Origin: Oscillatoria sp. FACHB-1407
Lineage (GTDB): Bacteria; Cyanobacteriota; Cyanobacteriia; Elainellales; Elainellaceae
Length of the DNA stretch: 64,000 bases
Assembly: GCF_014697545.1 (NCBI RefSeq)
Contig: NZ_JACJSA010000002.1
Span: 558,001 to 622,000, forward strand
Direction: 5' to 3'
A model generated the notes under the pieces. It did not search any database. It was not told the origin of the DNA and was given only the letters and a program-made list of their open reading frames with translations. The translations under genes were made by a program, and so were the position numbers. Positions 48,921 to 57,873 of this stretch are shown in pieces (position 1 is the stretch's first letter; each line of letters begins with the position of its first letter).

Positions 48921-49847
48921 TCAAGCTGACTTGTCAATAGGGGAAGGTTTGTGGTGTTCGTGCCAGTGTTTGGCGATGTCGATGCGACGGCACAACCAGA
49001 CGCGATCGCGCTGTTGCACATAGTCCAGGAATCGAGCCAGGGCAGCGGCTCGTCCCGGTCTACCGACTAGGCGACAGTGTAACCCCACACTCATCATTTT
49101 GGGAGCGGTTTCGCCTTCCTCGTACAGCACATCAAAGGCATCGCGCAGATAGGCAAAGAACTGATCACCAGAGTTAAAGCCTTGCGCTGTGGCAAACCGC
49201 ATGTCGTTGTTGTCGAGCGTGTAGGGGATCACCAGATGGGGTTTGCTGTAGTCATAGACCCAGTAGGGCAGATCATCGGCATAGCTGTCGGAGTCGTAGA
49301 GAAATCCGCCTTCTTCGACGACCAGTTGGCGGGTGTAGGAACTCGTGCGTCCGGTGTACCATCCCAACGGGCGACTGCCTGTGACTTGCGTGTGAATGGC
49401 GATCGCCTGTTGCAGGTGTTCGCGTTCTGCCGCTTCTCCAAAATATTTGTAGTCAATCCAGCGATACCCGTGACTGGCGATCTCCCAATCGGCAGCAAGC
49501 ATGGCAGCAACGGCTTCGGGGTTGCGCTCTAATGCCATTGCTACTCCATACACCGTGACGGGAATGCCTCGCTCGGTAAACAGCCGATGTAACCGCCAAA
49601 AGCCTGCACGACTGCCATATTCATAGCAGGACTCCATATTCATGTGGCGCAATCCCTGGAGGGGTACGGCTCCCACAATCTCGGACAAAAACACCTCAGA
49701 GCTTTGGTCGCCATGGAGAATACAGGTTTCGCCCCCTTCCTCGTAGTTGATCACAAACTGCACGGCAACACGAGCCTGTCCCTCCCATTTCGGGTCAGGG
49801 GGATGCTGTCCATAGCCAATCATGTCACGGGGATAGGGGGAAGTCAT
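48921..49847 (-). CDS. puuE: Allantoinase PuuE (polysaccharide-deacetylase fold)
   Basis: A 308-residue NodB-like hydrolase of the PuuE type, metal-independent or Mn-dependent, converting allantoin to allantoate. The sequence opens YPRDMIGYGQHPPDPKW, the PuuE signature, then INYEEGGE and HMNMESCYEYGSRAGFWRL. ASHGYRWIDYKYF and the GWYTGRTSSYTRQLVVEEGG segment complete the active site region. The length is typical. It lies next to an allantoate-type amidohydrolase on the same strand and belongs to ureide catabolism, providing nitrogen in the cytoplasm. Confidence 0.92.
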   Translation of the reverse strand: MTSPYPRDMIGYGQHPPDPKWEGQARVAVQFVINYEEGGETCILHGDQSSEVFLSEIVGAVPLQGLRHMNMESCYEYGSRAGFWRLHRLFTERGIPVTVYGVAMALERNPEAVAAMLAADWEIASHGYRWIDYKYFGEAAEREHLQQAIAIHTQVTGSRPLGWYTGRTSSYTRQLVVEEGGFLYDSDSYADDLPYWVYDYSKPHLVIPYTLDNNDMRFATAQGFNSGDQFFAYLRDAFDVLYEEGETAPKMMSVGLHCRLVGRPGRAAALARFLDYVQQRDRVWLCRRIDIAKHWHEHHKPSPIDKSA

Positions 49848-49859
49848 GGTTAGTCGTTG

Positions 49860-50135
49860 GTGGGAAGTAGGGAGGGTGAAGCGACGCGATTAATCGCATC
49901 TGTGCGGAGTGGTGGGGGTGAAGCGACGCGATTAATCGCGTCTGTGCGGAGTGGGGAATGGGGAGTGGGGAGGAGTCAAGGGTCAATGGTTAATGGTCAA
50001 TGGTTAATGGTTAATGGTTAATGGTTAATGGTTAATGGTTAATGGTTAATGGTTAATGGTTAATGGTTAATGGTTAATGGTCAATGGTTAATGGTCATTG
50101 GTCATTGGGGAGTGGGAGATGATTCATTAACAATG
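49860..50135. repeat. Heptamer array TTAATGG/TCAATGG and GAAGCGACGCGATTAATCG doublet
   Basis: At 49876-49950 the motif GTGAAGCGACGCGATTAATC occurs twice in tandem (period about 44 bp). From 49983 to 50106 about 17 heptamers of ATGGTTA/ATGGTCA type follow, the reverse complement of the array at 47992. The gap 49848-50188 holds no gene. Confidence 0.85.
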
Positions 50136-50188
50136 CCGCAATGTCCTTTTGCTCATCCACGCATCTACCCATCTACCCCTTTACTCTC

Positions 50189-51439
50189 CTAACATTCATA
50201 TAACCCATCGAGCATTAGCAATGTGTGCAGTAAGACGTTTGCGCCCTGGGTACATTGTTCAGGTGAGGTATATTCTGCCTCAGAATGGCTCACGCCTGAC
50301 TGACTGGGCACAAAGATCATCCCCATGTCAGTAATGCGTCCCAGTTCCATGGCGTCATGTCCGGCTCGACTGGGTAGATGACAATAGCTGAGATTCAGAT
50401 TTTGGCAGACGGTTTCGATCGCCCCCTGGACATGAGGTGCGGCTAGCGTCGGTTCCACCTCCAGCAATGGTGTGATTTGAATGGTGGTATTGGTTTCAGT
50501 GGCGATCGCCTCAATCTGCTGTTGCAATTGATGCATCATCTCCGTCAGGCAAGTATGGGAGAGATCGCGCATGTCCACCGATAGCTCCACCTGCCCCGGC
50601 ACAATGTTGACAGCGTTGGGGGAAACGTCCAAATAGCCCACGGTGGCGACGGGTTGACTGGGCATCTGACGGGCAATTTCCTGCACGGCCAGAACGATTT
50701 TTGCGGCTGCAACCAAAGCATCCTGGCGCATATCCATTGGGGTCGTTCCGGCATGGTTGGCTTGTCCGAAGACGGTAATGGATTGGCGATGCATCCCCAC
50801 GACACCCTGAACCACGCCAATGTCAGTGCCCAACCGTTCCAACACGGCACCCTGTTCGACGTGGAGTTCGACAAACGCGGCAATGTCAGAACGCGATCGC
50901 TGAGCCGTTGCCAGAGCATCCCAGTTGCCTCCTAGTGTCTTTAAGCAGGTCTGGATAGAGTTGCCGATTGCAGGCTGATAGCGGTCTGAAGACTGGAGCA
51001 GGGCAGTTCCGGCGATCGCCTGACAACCAATCATAGTTTTCTCTTCATCGGTGAAGATAATCACCTGAATGGGATGATTTAGCCGCAGGTTATTTTCCTT
51101 CAGGGTTCGTACGACTTCAATCCCTGCCAGCACTCCCAAAACGCCATCAAATCGCCCTCCAGAGGGAACGGTGTCAATATGCGATCCGGTTGCTAATGCG
51201 GGTGCGTTATGGAGTCCAGCATAGGTGCCAATCAGGTTGCCAGCGGCGTCAATGTGGACGGTCATGCCTGCCTCCACCATCCACTGCTGCACAAAATAGC
51301 GAGCTTGCAAATCTTCGGAGGTAAAGGCAAGGCGGCAAATGCTGCCAGAGGGTTGTTTGCCAATCTCAGCTAGACGATCGATGCTGTCGTTGAGGCGATC
51401 GCCATTCACACTGAGTTTTGGGAGAGTTGCCGTCGTCAT
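50189..51439 (-). CDS. Allantoate amidohydrolase / N-carbamoyl-amino-acid hydrolase family (M20)
   Basis: A 416-residue Zn-dependent amidohydrolase of the M20 peptidase-like family that includes AllC, UAAH and HyuC. ATGSHIDTVPSGGRFDGVLG contains the first metal ligands; FTDEEKTMIGCQAIAGTALL the bridging acid region; FVELHVEQGAVLE, and PSRAGHDAMELGRI further ligands; GQANHAGTTPMDMRQDAL the dimerisation/substrate arginine region. Given PuuE next door, allantoate or ureidoglycolate is the likely substrate. ATG at 51439 (MTTATLPKLSVNGDRL) is preferred to a much longer in-frame start that would cover the operator. A two-box operator lies 30-60 bp upstream. Confidence 0.9.
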   Translation of the reverse strand: MTTATLPKLSVNGDRLNDSIDRLAEIGKQPSGSICRLAFTSEDLQARYFVQQWMVEAGMTVHIDAAGNLIGTYAGLHNAPALATGSHIDTVPSGGRFDGVLGVLAGIEVVRTLKENNLRLNHPIQVIIFTDEEKTMIGCQAIAGTALLQSSDRYQPAIGNSIQTCLKTLGGNWDALATAQRSRSDIAAFVELHVEQGAVLERLGTDIGVVQGVVGMHRQSITVFGQANHAGTTPMDMRQDALVAAAKIVLAVQEIARQMPSQPVATVGYLDVSPNAVNIVPGQVELSVDMRDLSHTCLTEMMHQLQQQIEAIATETNTTIQITPLLEVEPTLAAPHVQGAIETVCQNLNLSYCHLPSRAGHDAMELGRITDMGMIFVPSQSGVSHSEAEYTSPEQCTQGANVLLHTLLMLDGLYEC

Positions 51440-51468
51440 TTGCGTTGTTTGGAGTAGGTGAGATGCAG

Positions 51469-51500
51469 TATGCTGTATACATTGTATGCTGTATACAATT
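51469..51500. promoter_or_regulatory. Double TGTATACA operator between the ureide genes
   Basis: The palindrome TGTATACA occurs at 51474-51481 and 51490-51497 as part of a 16-bp direct duplication (TATGCTGTATACATTG, TATGCTGTATACAATT). It lies between divergent genes of the ureide cluster. TGTATAC-type palindromes are typical GntR/FCD operators, and a GntR/FCD gene lies at 52354, so this is its probable target. Confidence 0.7.
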
Positions 51501-51588
51501 AGATTGCTACAGAGTATCGTATCGTAATCACAAAAACCGTTTGCGAAGATACGATTCTGCAAGAAATGACGTTATGGGAGGAGTGACT

Positions 51589-51987
51589 GTGAGCCAATCA
51601 ACTGGAACAACACGAGTGTTTATTTGTGGGTCTGCCCTACGAGGTCAACCCGACCATCAAAATCTGCAATCGGCAACGTTTGTTCGAGCCGCGAAGACCC
51701 AACCCCTTTACCGTTTACATGCTGCTGCCGATGGTTGGCATCCCGCTATTTATGCGGTGGAAGAAGGTGGCATCTCGATTCCCGGTGAGTTGTATGAACT
51801 CTCTGCTGAGCAGTATGACTATTTGGTGTCAACGGAACCACCCAACATGTATCCCAGTGAGGTGCTGTTAGAGGATGGTACAACGGCAATCGCGATGCTT
51901 TATCCAAAGGAATTAGTCGAGAAATATAACTGGCCTGACATTTCGGATTTGGGGGGTTGGGCAGCGTACAAGGCGAGTCAGGCTTAG
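51589..51987 (+). CDS. AtzF-like gamma-glutamylcyclotransferase-fold protein
   Basis: A 132-residue protein: TTRVFICGSALRGQPDHQNL is the GS-L-G-like N terminus of the gamma-glutamylcyclotransferase/AIG2 fold. The layout (FVRAAKTQPLYRLHAAADGW, IYAVEEGGISIPGELYELS) matches the C-terminal domain of allophanate hydrolase (AtzF) and its free-standing relatives. In the ureide context it may help process ureido compounds. GTG at 51589 has GGAGGAG five bases upstream; ATG at 51574 is the alternative. It is divergent from the amidohydrolase, sharing the operator. Confidence 0.78.
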   Translation: MSQSTGTTRVFICGSALRGQPDHQNLQSATFVRAAKTQPLYRLHAAADGWHPAIYAVEEGGISIPGELYELSAEQYDYLVSTEPPNMYPSEVLLEDGTTAIAMLYPKELVEKYNWPDISDLGGWAAYKASQA

Positions 51988-52098
51988 TCAGTGGTCAATG
52001 GTCAATGGTTAATAGTCAATGGTTGATAGTTAATGGTCAATGGTCAATGGTTAATGGTCAATGGTCAATGGTCAATGGTTGATAGTTAATGGTTAATG
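51988..52098. repeat. Heptamer array TCAATGG/TTAATGG, second copy
   Basis: About 15 heptamers of ATGGTCA/ATGGTTA type after the AtzF-like gene. The remaining gap to 52353 contains a segment GTGAGCGTCTCGCTCACGCG (about 52165-52185) related to the interior of the 41204 MITE, and no gene. Confidence 0.85.
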
Positions 52099-52353
52099 GT
52101 GACTAATGGATTGAGGTGGAAATTTACACACCATTGCTAGTGCAGCGTCACACCTTATTCTTAGGATTGTCAGTGTGAGCGTCTCGCTCACGCGCGAGCA
52201 AGATGCTCAAACTACCCTCGCTTTTAACGGTGACAAAGCACTAGCCCAAGCGAATGATTAATGACTAAATCACTAGTGACCAATATAGAAATGGTATGTG
52301 AACTTGCACCTCAACGTACGGGTTGCTGGTCAGTTACTCAAGCTGATTAATAG

Positions 52354-53034
52354 TTAATTTTGCCGTTGAATTTCTTGCACCACTCTGGCTTTACTGGCTG
52401 TTAAATGAGTCACGATCGCCTCTACAGCAGTCGCGCTATCATGTTGAGCGATCGCCTCGTAAATCTGCCGATGTTCTAAGCGAATGTTGAGTACTTCGGG
52501 GTTGCGACGCAATGTTTGAATGCGTAACAACGACATAGCATCAAAGACATTTTCGAGTAGAGAAATGAGTCGTTTATTTGCAGAGCTTTCTGCAATTAAA
52601 TGATGAAACTGATAGTCTAAATCCAGTAATTGAATGAGTGCAGGTTGTGTTGTGCTGCGCTCTAATGATTCAGCTTGATTAACGTACTTTTCGAGTTTTT
52701 TGAGTTGAGTTTTTGTGATGTTTTTACACGCCTCTGCGACGGCTAACTGTTCTAAAGCAAGACGACAATCGTACAGGTGAATGGCATCTTCAGCAGAGAT
52801 CGTGCTAACTCGCAAGCCGCCGTTCGGTTCAGCCGTTACTAACCCCTCGCGTTGTAATTGCCGTAAGGCTTCTCGTAGAGGAGTGCGGCTGACCTGCAAC
52901 CATTGCGCGAGTTGAGTTTCAACAAGGCGATCGCCCGGAGCCAGCTCACCCGACAAAATGCCAGTCCGCAAGGCTTGATAAGCTTGCTCATGAAGCGATT
53001 TGGCACGTTGGAGCGGTTGGGGAGACAGAGTCAA
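52354..53034 (-). CDS. GntR-family transcriptional regulator (FCD domain)
   Basis: A 226-residue FadR-type GntR regulator. The N-terminal winged helix (about 10-78) has LHEQAYQALRTGILSGELAP, GDRLVETQLAQWLQVSRTPL and REALRQLQREGLV, the classical GntR HTH. The C-terminal all-helical FCD domain (about 85-215) has DCRLALEQLAVAEA and DLDYQFHHLIAESSANKRL with the H and D residues that bind a metal/carboxylate effector. The DNA target is probably the TGTATACA pair at 51469-51500. Effector might be an allantoin-derived acid. Confidence 0.9.
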   Translation of the reverse strand: MTLSPQPLQRAKSLHEQAYQALRTGILSGELAPGDRLVETQLAQWLQVSRTPLREALRQLQREGLVTAEPNGGLRVSTISAEDAIHLYDCRLALEQLAVAEACKNITKTQLKKLEKYVNQAESLERSTTQPALIQLLDLDYQFHHLIAESSANKRLISLLENVFDAMSLLRIQTLRRNPEVLNIRLEHRQIYEAIAQHDSATAVEAIVTHLTASKARVVQEIQRQN

Positions 53035-53303
53035 AGTAAGAATCAGGTTTAGAAGGAGTGATGTCTGAAAAGCCTGTTAACACTATAACAGATGGCAATT
53101 GCCCCTCCTAATCTCTCATCCCTTTGGTCAGAGGAGGTTGAGTGGGGGCAGATGGATAGCCTTCAAAAATGGAATTTGTATTACGCCGCACTCTTAATAA
53201 GAGGTTAGGAATTAAATCTGGTGGTTTTTCCTGGTTGTGTCGTGAAATTCTGTATGTGTAAAAAGAGGAATATTCTTTATCAACCGTTGAGGGGTCGCCA
53301 GGG

Positions 53304-54740
53304 ATGGTTACTACACCAGCCAAACTCAAGTCACACGCTATCTCCTGCGACATTGCGGGTCAATCAGGAAATAGTGTGACCACATCCACCCCTCAGATAG
53401 CCAGTCCTCCTGTTGTGAACACAACGTCGGTTAGAGTCTTTACTAGCCCCAAACGCTCTAATCGCCTGGCGCAGACAAGCCAAGTGCCCCCATCGTCACG
53501 CGCTGGTGGATGGGGATGCTCCCTGAAACAACACCACACGATCGCGATCGCCGGGGTCGCAATTGCTGCCAGTTCGGTTGGGTTAGCAGACGTCTTGATG
53601 CAGCCTACCCCTGAATATGAAGGACGCTTTCAGATCACAACCAGTGATCCTGTCTCTGCTACGGATGCTGAAGCCGCAACCCAGTCCCAATCTTACTCGG
53701 CGATCGCCCCTCCGACGACTAGCCTGGAACAGCACTTGCAGGTGTTAACCAGCGCAGCCATGCTAGAACCTGCGATCGCCCAACTTCAAGCAGAGGGAAT
53801 CGACGTTGACTATCCGGCGTTGCTCAACAATCTGAAAGTCACTCCAACAAGTGACCCTGATGTGATTGAGATTAGTTATCGAGCGAGGGATACTCGGCAG
53901 CTACAAGCGGTTTTAGAGACGGTGGCAGCGATCTACACCAGTCAGCCTGAATCGTGTCTGACGCAGACCTGTCATAGTCTGGAATTTATCAAAACCCAGT
54001 TGTCATCCACTCAAGCTCGGATTGCAACCCTGCAAGACAATCTGGCTCACTTTCAACAACAGCATCAGATCTCCCACCTGCAAGTACGGCAACAGCAAAC
54101 GCTAGCTCTCAAGACCCGACTGGGGCGACAAATGGAGCAAAATCAAGCCAAACTGGATGCAACCCGTAAGCAAGTTGAGCGGTTAGAAACTCAGCTAGGA
54201 CAGGATGCCCATCCCTTTAGTGCCACTGATTTGTTAGCCCAGAGCACCCAATACCAACACTGGATGGAGCAACTGCGGACAGTGGAGCAGTCGATGACAG
54301 AAGAACTGCAACAACCGCAGATTCGGCAAGACTATTTGCGATCGCTGTACGCGCAATATCAAGCTCTTTTATCGCAACTCAAAGCGGAAACGAATCGAGT
54401 TTCAACGCAATTTATCCTGACCTATGTGTTGGGTCAGCCAACCCCTCTAGCCCGACAAATCTCGGATGTGCAGCAATGGGTTGAAGTGACTCACGAGGTT
54501 GAAATTTTACAGCTCTATCACCACAGAATGGCGCAACTCGATCAAACCCTTGATCAACGTCTGGCTGAGATATCACCTGCGTTAGAGCAATACGCTCATC
54601 TACAGCAACAGTTGCAGGATGCGAATCGCCTTTTAGAACAGTACTCTGCCCAACGCCAACAATTAGAGACGCTTGTTGCCGCAGAAAACTCATGGGATTT
54701 GGTGTCACCCCCAGAGGTGTTGCAAGCACAACTCCAGTAA
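53304..54740 (+). CDS. Wzz/GumC-like coiled-coil protein, copy 1 (lacks C-terminal TM)
   Basis: A 478-residue protein of the polysaccharide co-polymerase type without a tyrosine-kinase domain. After a low-complexity N terminus (1-75), HTIAIAGVAIAASSVGLADV is the first TM. YEGRFQITTSDPVSATDAEA and EISYRARDTRQLQAVLETVA are Wzz-domain features, followed by a long coiled coil (about 225-310, 400-465). It shares about half its residues with the following gene, but stops before the second TM present there, so it cannot span the membrane twice. Homologous leader (GGTTTTTCCTGG...AGGGATGGT) shows that the duplication included the promoter region. Confidence 0.75.
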   Translation: MVTTPAKLKSHAISCDIAGQSGNSVTTSTPQIASPPVVNTTSVRVFTSPKRSNRLAQTSQVPPSSRAGGWGCSLKQHHTIAIAGVAIAASSVGLADVLMQPTPEYEGRFQITTSDPVSATDAEAATQSQSYSAIAPPTTSLEQHLQVLTSAAMLEPAIAQLQAEGIDVDYPALLNNLKVTPTSDPDVIEISYRARDTRQLQAVLETVAAIYTSQPESCLTQTCHSLEFIKTQLSSTQARIATLQDNLAHFQQQHQISHLQVRQQQTLALKTRLGRQMEQNQAKLDATRKQVERLETQLGQDAHPFSATDLLAQSTQYQHWMEQLRTVEQSMTEELQQPQIRQDYLRSLYAQYQALLSQLKAETNRVSTQFILTYVLGQPTPLARQISDVQQWVEVTHEVEILQLYHHRMAQLDQTLDQRLAEISPALEQYAHLQQQLQDANRLLEQYSAQRQQLETLVAAENSWDLVSPPEVLQAQLQ

Positions 54741-54953
54741 CTCTATCCTTTGTACCCCCTTGTACTGAACTAGCTGGCACACTGCTGTAGAACAAGCCTT
54801 GGAATAATGTAAAACCTCTTGACGTTATTATCTGATTGAGGTAAATAGTCGCCCGTTTTTTTTCCTGGTTCTCTGACGAAACCCTGTATGTTTGGGAAGA
54901 AGTCCGTTAAAGCTGAATTAACTCGCCTTTAAACATTTAAGGGGTTATTAGGG

Positions 54954-56423
54954 ATGGTAGCTACACCAGTCGAACCCATTTTGCAGGTTGGCTCTTGTGA
55001 CGTTGATGTAGTTTCGCCTGATGCGCCAGTGAATAGCTGGTTGCAGGCTCTCAAACAGCATCAAACGATCGCGATCGCGGGTGTTGCAATCGCCGTTGGT
55101 TCGGCAGGGTTAGCAAAAATCCTAACGCAGCCTATTTCTCAACACGAGGGACGATTTTACCTGACAACCAGTGCAGCAACCTCCGCAACCGATACTGTTG
55201 CAGTAGCGACTCAATCTCAGTCCTATTCTGCGATCGCTCCTCCGACTATCAATTTAGAGCAGCGAATGGAGGTATTGACTAGCCGCACCATGCTTGAATC
55301 GGCGATCGCTCAGCTACAAGCTGAGGGTATTAATATTGACTACACATCACTGGTCAATCGTCTCAAAATCGCTCCAACCAACAACCCCAATGTAGTTGAA
55401 GTCAGCTATCACACCAATGACGCTAAGCAACTGCAAGCGGTTTTAGAGACGATGTCTGAGGTTTACACAAATGATAACGAGTCTTGCATAGCTCAGGCCT
55501 GTCATAAACTTGAATTTATTGAAATGCAGATGTCCTCGATTCAAACTCGCATTACGGCATTGCAAGCCAATGTGAATCAGTTTCAACAGCAACACCAAAT
55601 TTCAAAACTGCAAGCTCAACAGCAGCAAACTCTGGCACTCAAAACCCAACTCAATCAACGAATTGCGCAAAACCGAGCCAAATTAGAGGCAGCCCGCAAA
55701 CAGGTCAATCAGTTAACACTACAACTGGGACAGCAAGCCTATCCCTTTAGTGCCAAGGGTTTGTTAATGCACAATACCCGCTATCAGGTGTTGATGGAGC
55801 AATTGCGATCAGTAGAGAATTCGATTGCAGAAGAACTGCAACAACCTCAAATTCGACAAAATCATTTGCAACCGTTGTACGCGCAATATCAAGCCCTTTT
55901 GGCACAACTGAAGGAGGAAACGAATACTGTTTCTAACCACTTCATCCTCAACTATGTGATTGGTCAACCAACTCCTTTAACAAGTCAGCTTTCAGATGTG
56001 AAGCAATGGGTCGAGGTTACTCATCAAGTTGAGATTTTGAGCTTACATCAACAAACACTGGATCAGTTAAATCGAATTCTTAATCAACGTACTTCACAAC
56101 CAGCGATCGCATTAGAACAATACGCTCACCTACAACGGCAGTTAGACGATGCAAATGAACTGCTTGAGCAATACTCGGCTGAGCGGCAATACTTGGAAGC
56201 TCTGACGGGTTTGGAGAATTCATGGAACTTAGTGGCACCTCCAGAGGTTTTACAGCCAGAAGTAAGGCAGCATGTTGAGTTCACAACTCATCCAGGACGC
56301 AGTGTTGGTTTGGGATTGTTGTTGGGGGCGTTGTTGGGAGTTGGAGTGGCAGCTATCACAGACAGACGCGATGACTCCAGAAGCGAATTTGCCTCACACC
56401 GCCACCCATTTCTCAGCCAATAG
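54954..56423 (+). CDS. Wzz/GumC-like chain-length/export coiled-coil protein, copy 2
   Basis: A 489-residue membrane protein of the Wzz/GumC type. TM1 is HQTIAIAGVAIAVGSAGLAK (about 38-57), the periplasmic coiled-coil region covers about 175-430 (FQQQHQISKLQAQQQQTLAL), and TM2 is VGLGLLLGALLGVGVAAITD (about 455-474), followed by a short cytoplasmic tail without a Walker motif. Such proteins set the chain length of exported polysaccharides or connect to outer-membrane exporters. It follows its paralogue by 213 bp and has its own leader. The next gene is on the other strand behind a MITE. Confidence 0.82.
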   Translation: MVATPVEPILQVGSCDVDVVSPDAPVNSWLQALKQHQTIAIAGVAIAVGSAGLAKILTQPISQHEGRFYLTTSAATSATDTVAVATQSQSYSAIAPPTINLEQRMEVLTSRTMLESAIAQLQAEGINIDYTSLVNRLKIAPTNNPNVVEVSYHTNDAKQLQAVLETMSEVYTNDNESCIAQACHKLEFIEMQMSSIQTRITALQANVNQFQQQHQISKLQAQQQQTLALKTQLNQRIAQNRAKLEAARKQVNQLTLQLGQQAYPFSAKGLLMHNTRYQVLMEQLRSVENSIAEELQQPQIRQNHLQPLYAQYQALLAQLKEETNTVSNHFILNYVIGQPTPLTSQLSDVKQWVEVTHQVEILSLHQQTLDQLNRILNQRTSQPAIALEQYAHLQRQLDDANELLEQYSAERQYLEALTGLENSWNLVAPPEVLQPEVRQHVEFTTHPGRSVGLGLLLGALLGVGVAAITDRRDDSRSEFASHRHPFLSQ

Positions 56424-56439
56424 ACCTCACTCACATCCA

Positions 56440-56598
56440 GCGACCGTGTATACACAAGTTCTCTCAGCCCCCTAAATCCCCCATTCTGGGGAACTTTGGA
56501 GCTATATGAGGCGGATCGGAAGCCCCCCAATTTTGGGGGGTTGGGGGGCAAATGCAGGATTTTGAGGTTGATACAAGAGATATGTATACACTGTAGAT
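56440..56598. mobile_element. 159-bp MITE, copy 2 of the GTGTACAC family (inverted)
   Basis: Left end GCGACCGTGTATACACAAGT, right end ATGTATACACTGTAGATCAC, interior CCCCCTAAATCCCCCATTCT and CCCCCCAATTTTGGGGGGTT. In reverse complement it aligns with 27932-28149 throughout, lacking the internal duplication of that copy. Confidence 0.8.
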
Positions 56599-56673
56599 CA
56601 CAACAAGGGAGGTAGATGGGCACTCAGCATACCTGCCTCCCTCAAGCAAAAACTAAACTGCCAAAAACTGGGA

Positions 56674-57600
56674 TTAATCCGCCCCTAACAGACTTACCAA
56701 CAGGGCTTTTTGGGCATGAAGACGGTTTTCGGCTTGATCCCAAATACGAGACTGCTCGCCTTCCATAACGCCTTCGGTAATTTCTTCGCCACGATGAGCA
56801 GGCAGGCAGTGCAACACGATCGCCTTCGGGTCTGCATAGGATAACAACGTTTCATTCAGTTGATAGGGTTGAAACACCGGAATCCGAGTGGCGGCGAGGT
56901 CTTCTTGCCCCATACTGGCCCAGACATCGGTGTAAAGCGCATGAGCTCCTTTTGCCGCTACGACCGGATCATCCGTAATTAGAACTTGGGTGCGATCGCC
57001 CGCGATCGCCTGTGCTCGTGCCACAACGGCAGGATCAGGCTGATAGTCAGGTGGGCAGGCAATTCGTACGTTCATGCCGACGAGAGCGCATCCCAATATC
57101 AGCGAGTGAGCGACATTGTTGCCATCCCCTACGTAGGTCAGGGTCAACCCTTCTAAACTGCCAAACTCCTCCTGCACCGTGAGCAGGTCTGCCAGTGCCT
57201 GACAGGGGTGCTCTAAATCCGTTAGCGCATTGATCACGGGAATTTTGGCGTAGTGAGCAAAGGTTTCGATCTCAGCCTGAGCAAAGGTGCGAATGGCTAC
57301 AATATCGAGGTAGCGATCGAGCACTCGCGCCGTGTCGATGGTTGGCTCTCCTCGGCTAACCTGGGTGACACTGGCATTGAGGTCGAGCACTTGCCCTCCG
57401 AGTTGGTAGATTGCCACTGAAAAGCTGACCCGTGTCCGGGTGGATGCTTTTTGAAACAGTAATCCCAAAACTTTGTTACAGCGTGGATTAACTTGTTTTG
57501 ACTTGAGTTGCGCTGCTAATGTTAACAGAGCAAGCGTCTCGTCGGTTGTTAAATCAGCAAGGCTCAGCAGATCTCGCCCTTTCAGTGACTCTACACTCAT
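56674..57600 (-). CDS. argF: Ornithine carbamoyltransferase
   Basis: A 308-residue OTC forming citrulline from ornithine and carbamoyl phosphate in arginine biosynthesis. The carbamoyl-phosphate loop STRTR lies at 53-57, INALTDLEHPCQALADLLTV holds the HPxQ motif, and HCLPAHRGEEI near 265 the HCLP ornithine-side cysteine loop. YVGDGNNVAHSLI lies between. The length is normal and the enzyme cytoplasmic. It stands alone, diverging from the RNA helicase with a 270-bp spacer. Confidence 0.96.
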   Translation of the reverse strand: MSVESLKGRDLLSLADLTTDETLALLTLAAQLKSKQVNPRCNKVLGLLFQKASTRTRVSFSVAIYQLGGQVLDLNASVTQVSRGEPTIDTARVLDRYLDIVAIRTFAQAEIETFAHYAKIPVINALTDLEHPCQALADLLTVQEEFGSLEGLTLTYVGDGNNVAHSLILGCALVGMNVRIACPPDYQPDPAVVARAQAIAGDRTQVLITDDPVVAAKGAHALYTDVWASMGQEDLAATRIPVFQPYQLNETLLSYADPKAIVLHCLPAHRGEEITEGVMEGEQSRIWDQAENRLHAQKALLVSLLGAD

Positions 57601-57873
57601 CTCAATACTGTTTTAAAACTGCCCTAAAACCCTACCAGATCTTGCTCACTCAGCACAGTTATTCTAGAACAGCACACCTTTCTTTTCAGATACCAACTCT
57701 CAATTTTTGTAAGGTTCTGTTAGGATGAGATTCTGCCAGTGCATTCCGGTCTGTTGCTGGCGTTTAGAAACGGGTTCAGCGAACCACGCACCTAAAACTA
57801 CAGAATTCCTGCTCTTAGACTGGTCCCAGCATTTCCTGTGGGGTAGGGGCACCATTCGGAGCAATTAGCATCC

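Noticed and set aside
51439-51562. A longer N terminus for the amidohydrolase, starting at 51562
   Set aside because: It would read through the double TGTATACA operator and adds 41 residues without similarity to the family.
47992-52098. Telomere-like or regulatory function of the heptamer arrays
   Set aside because: Such short tandem repeats are common in filamentous cyanobacterial intergenic regions; nothing here shows a specific function.
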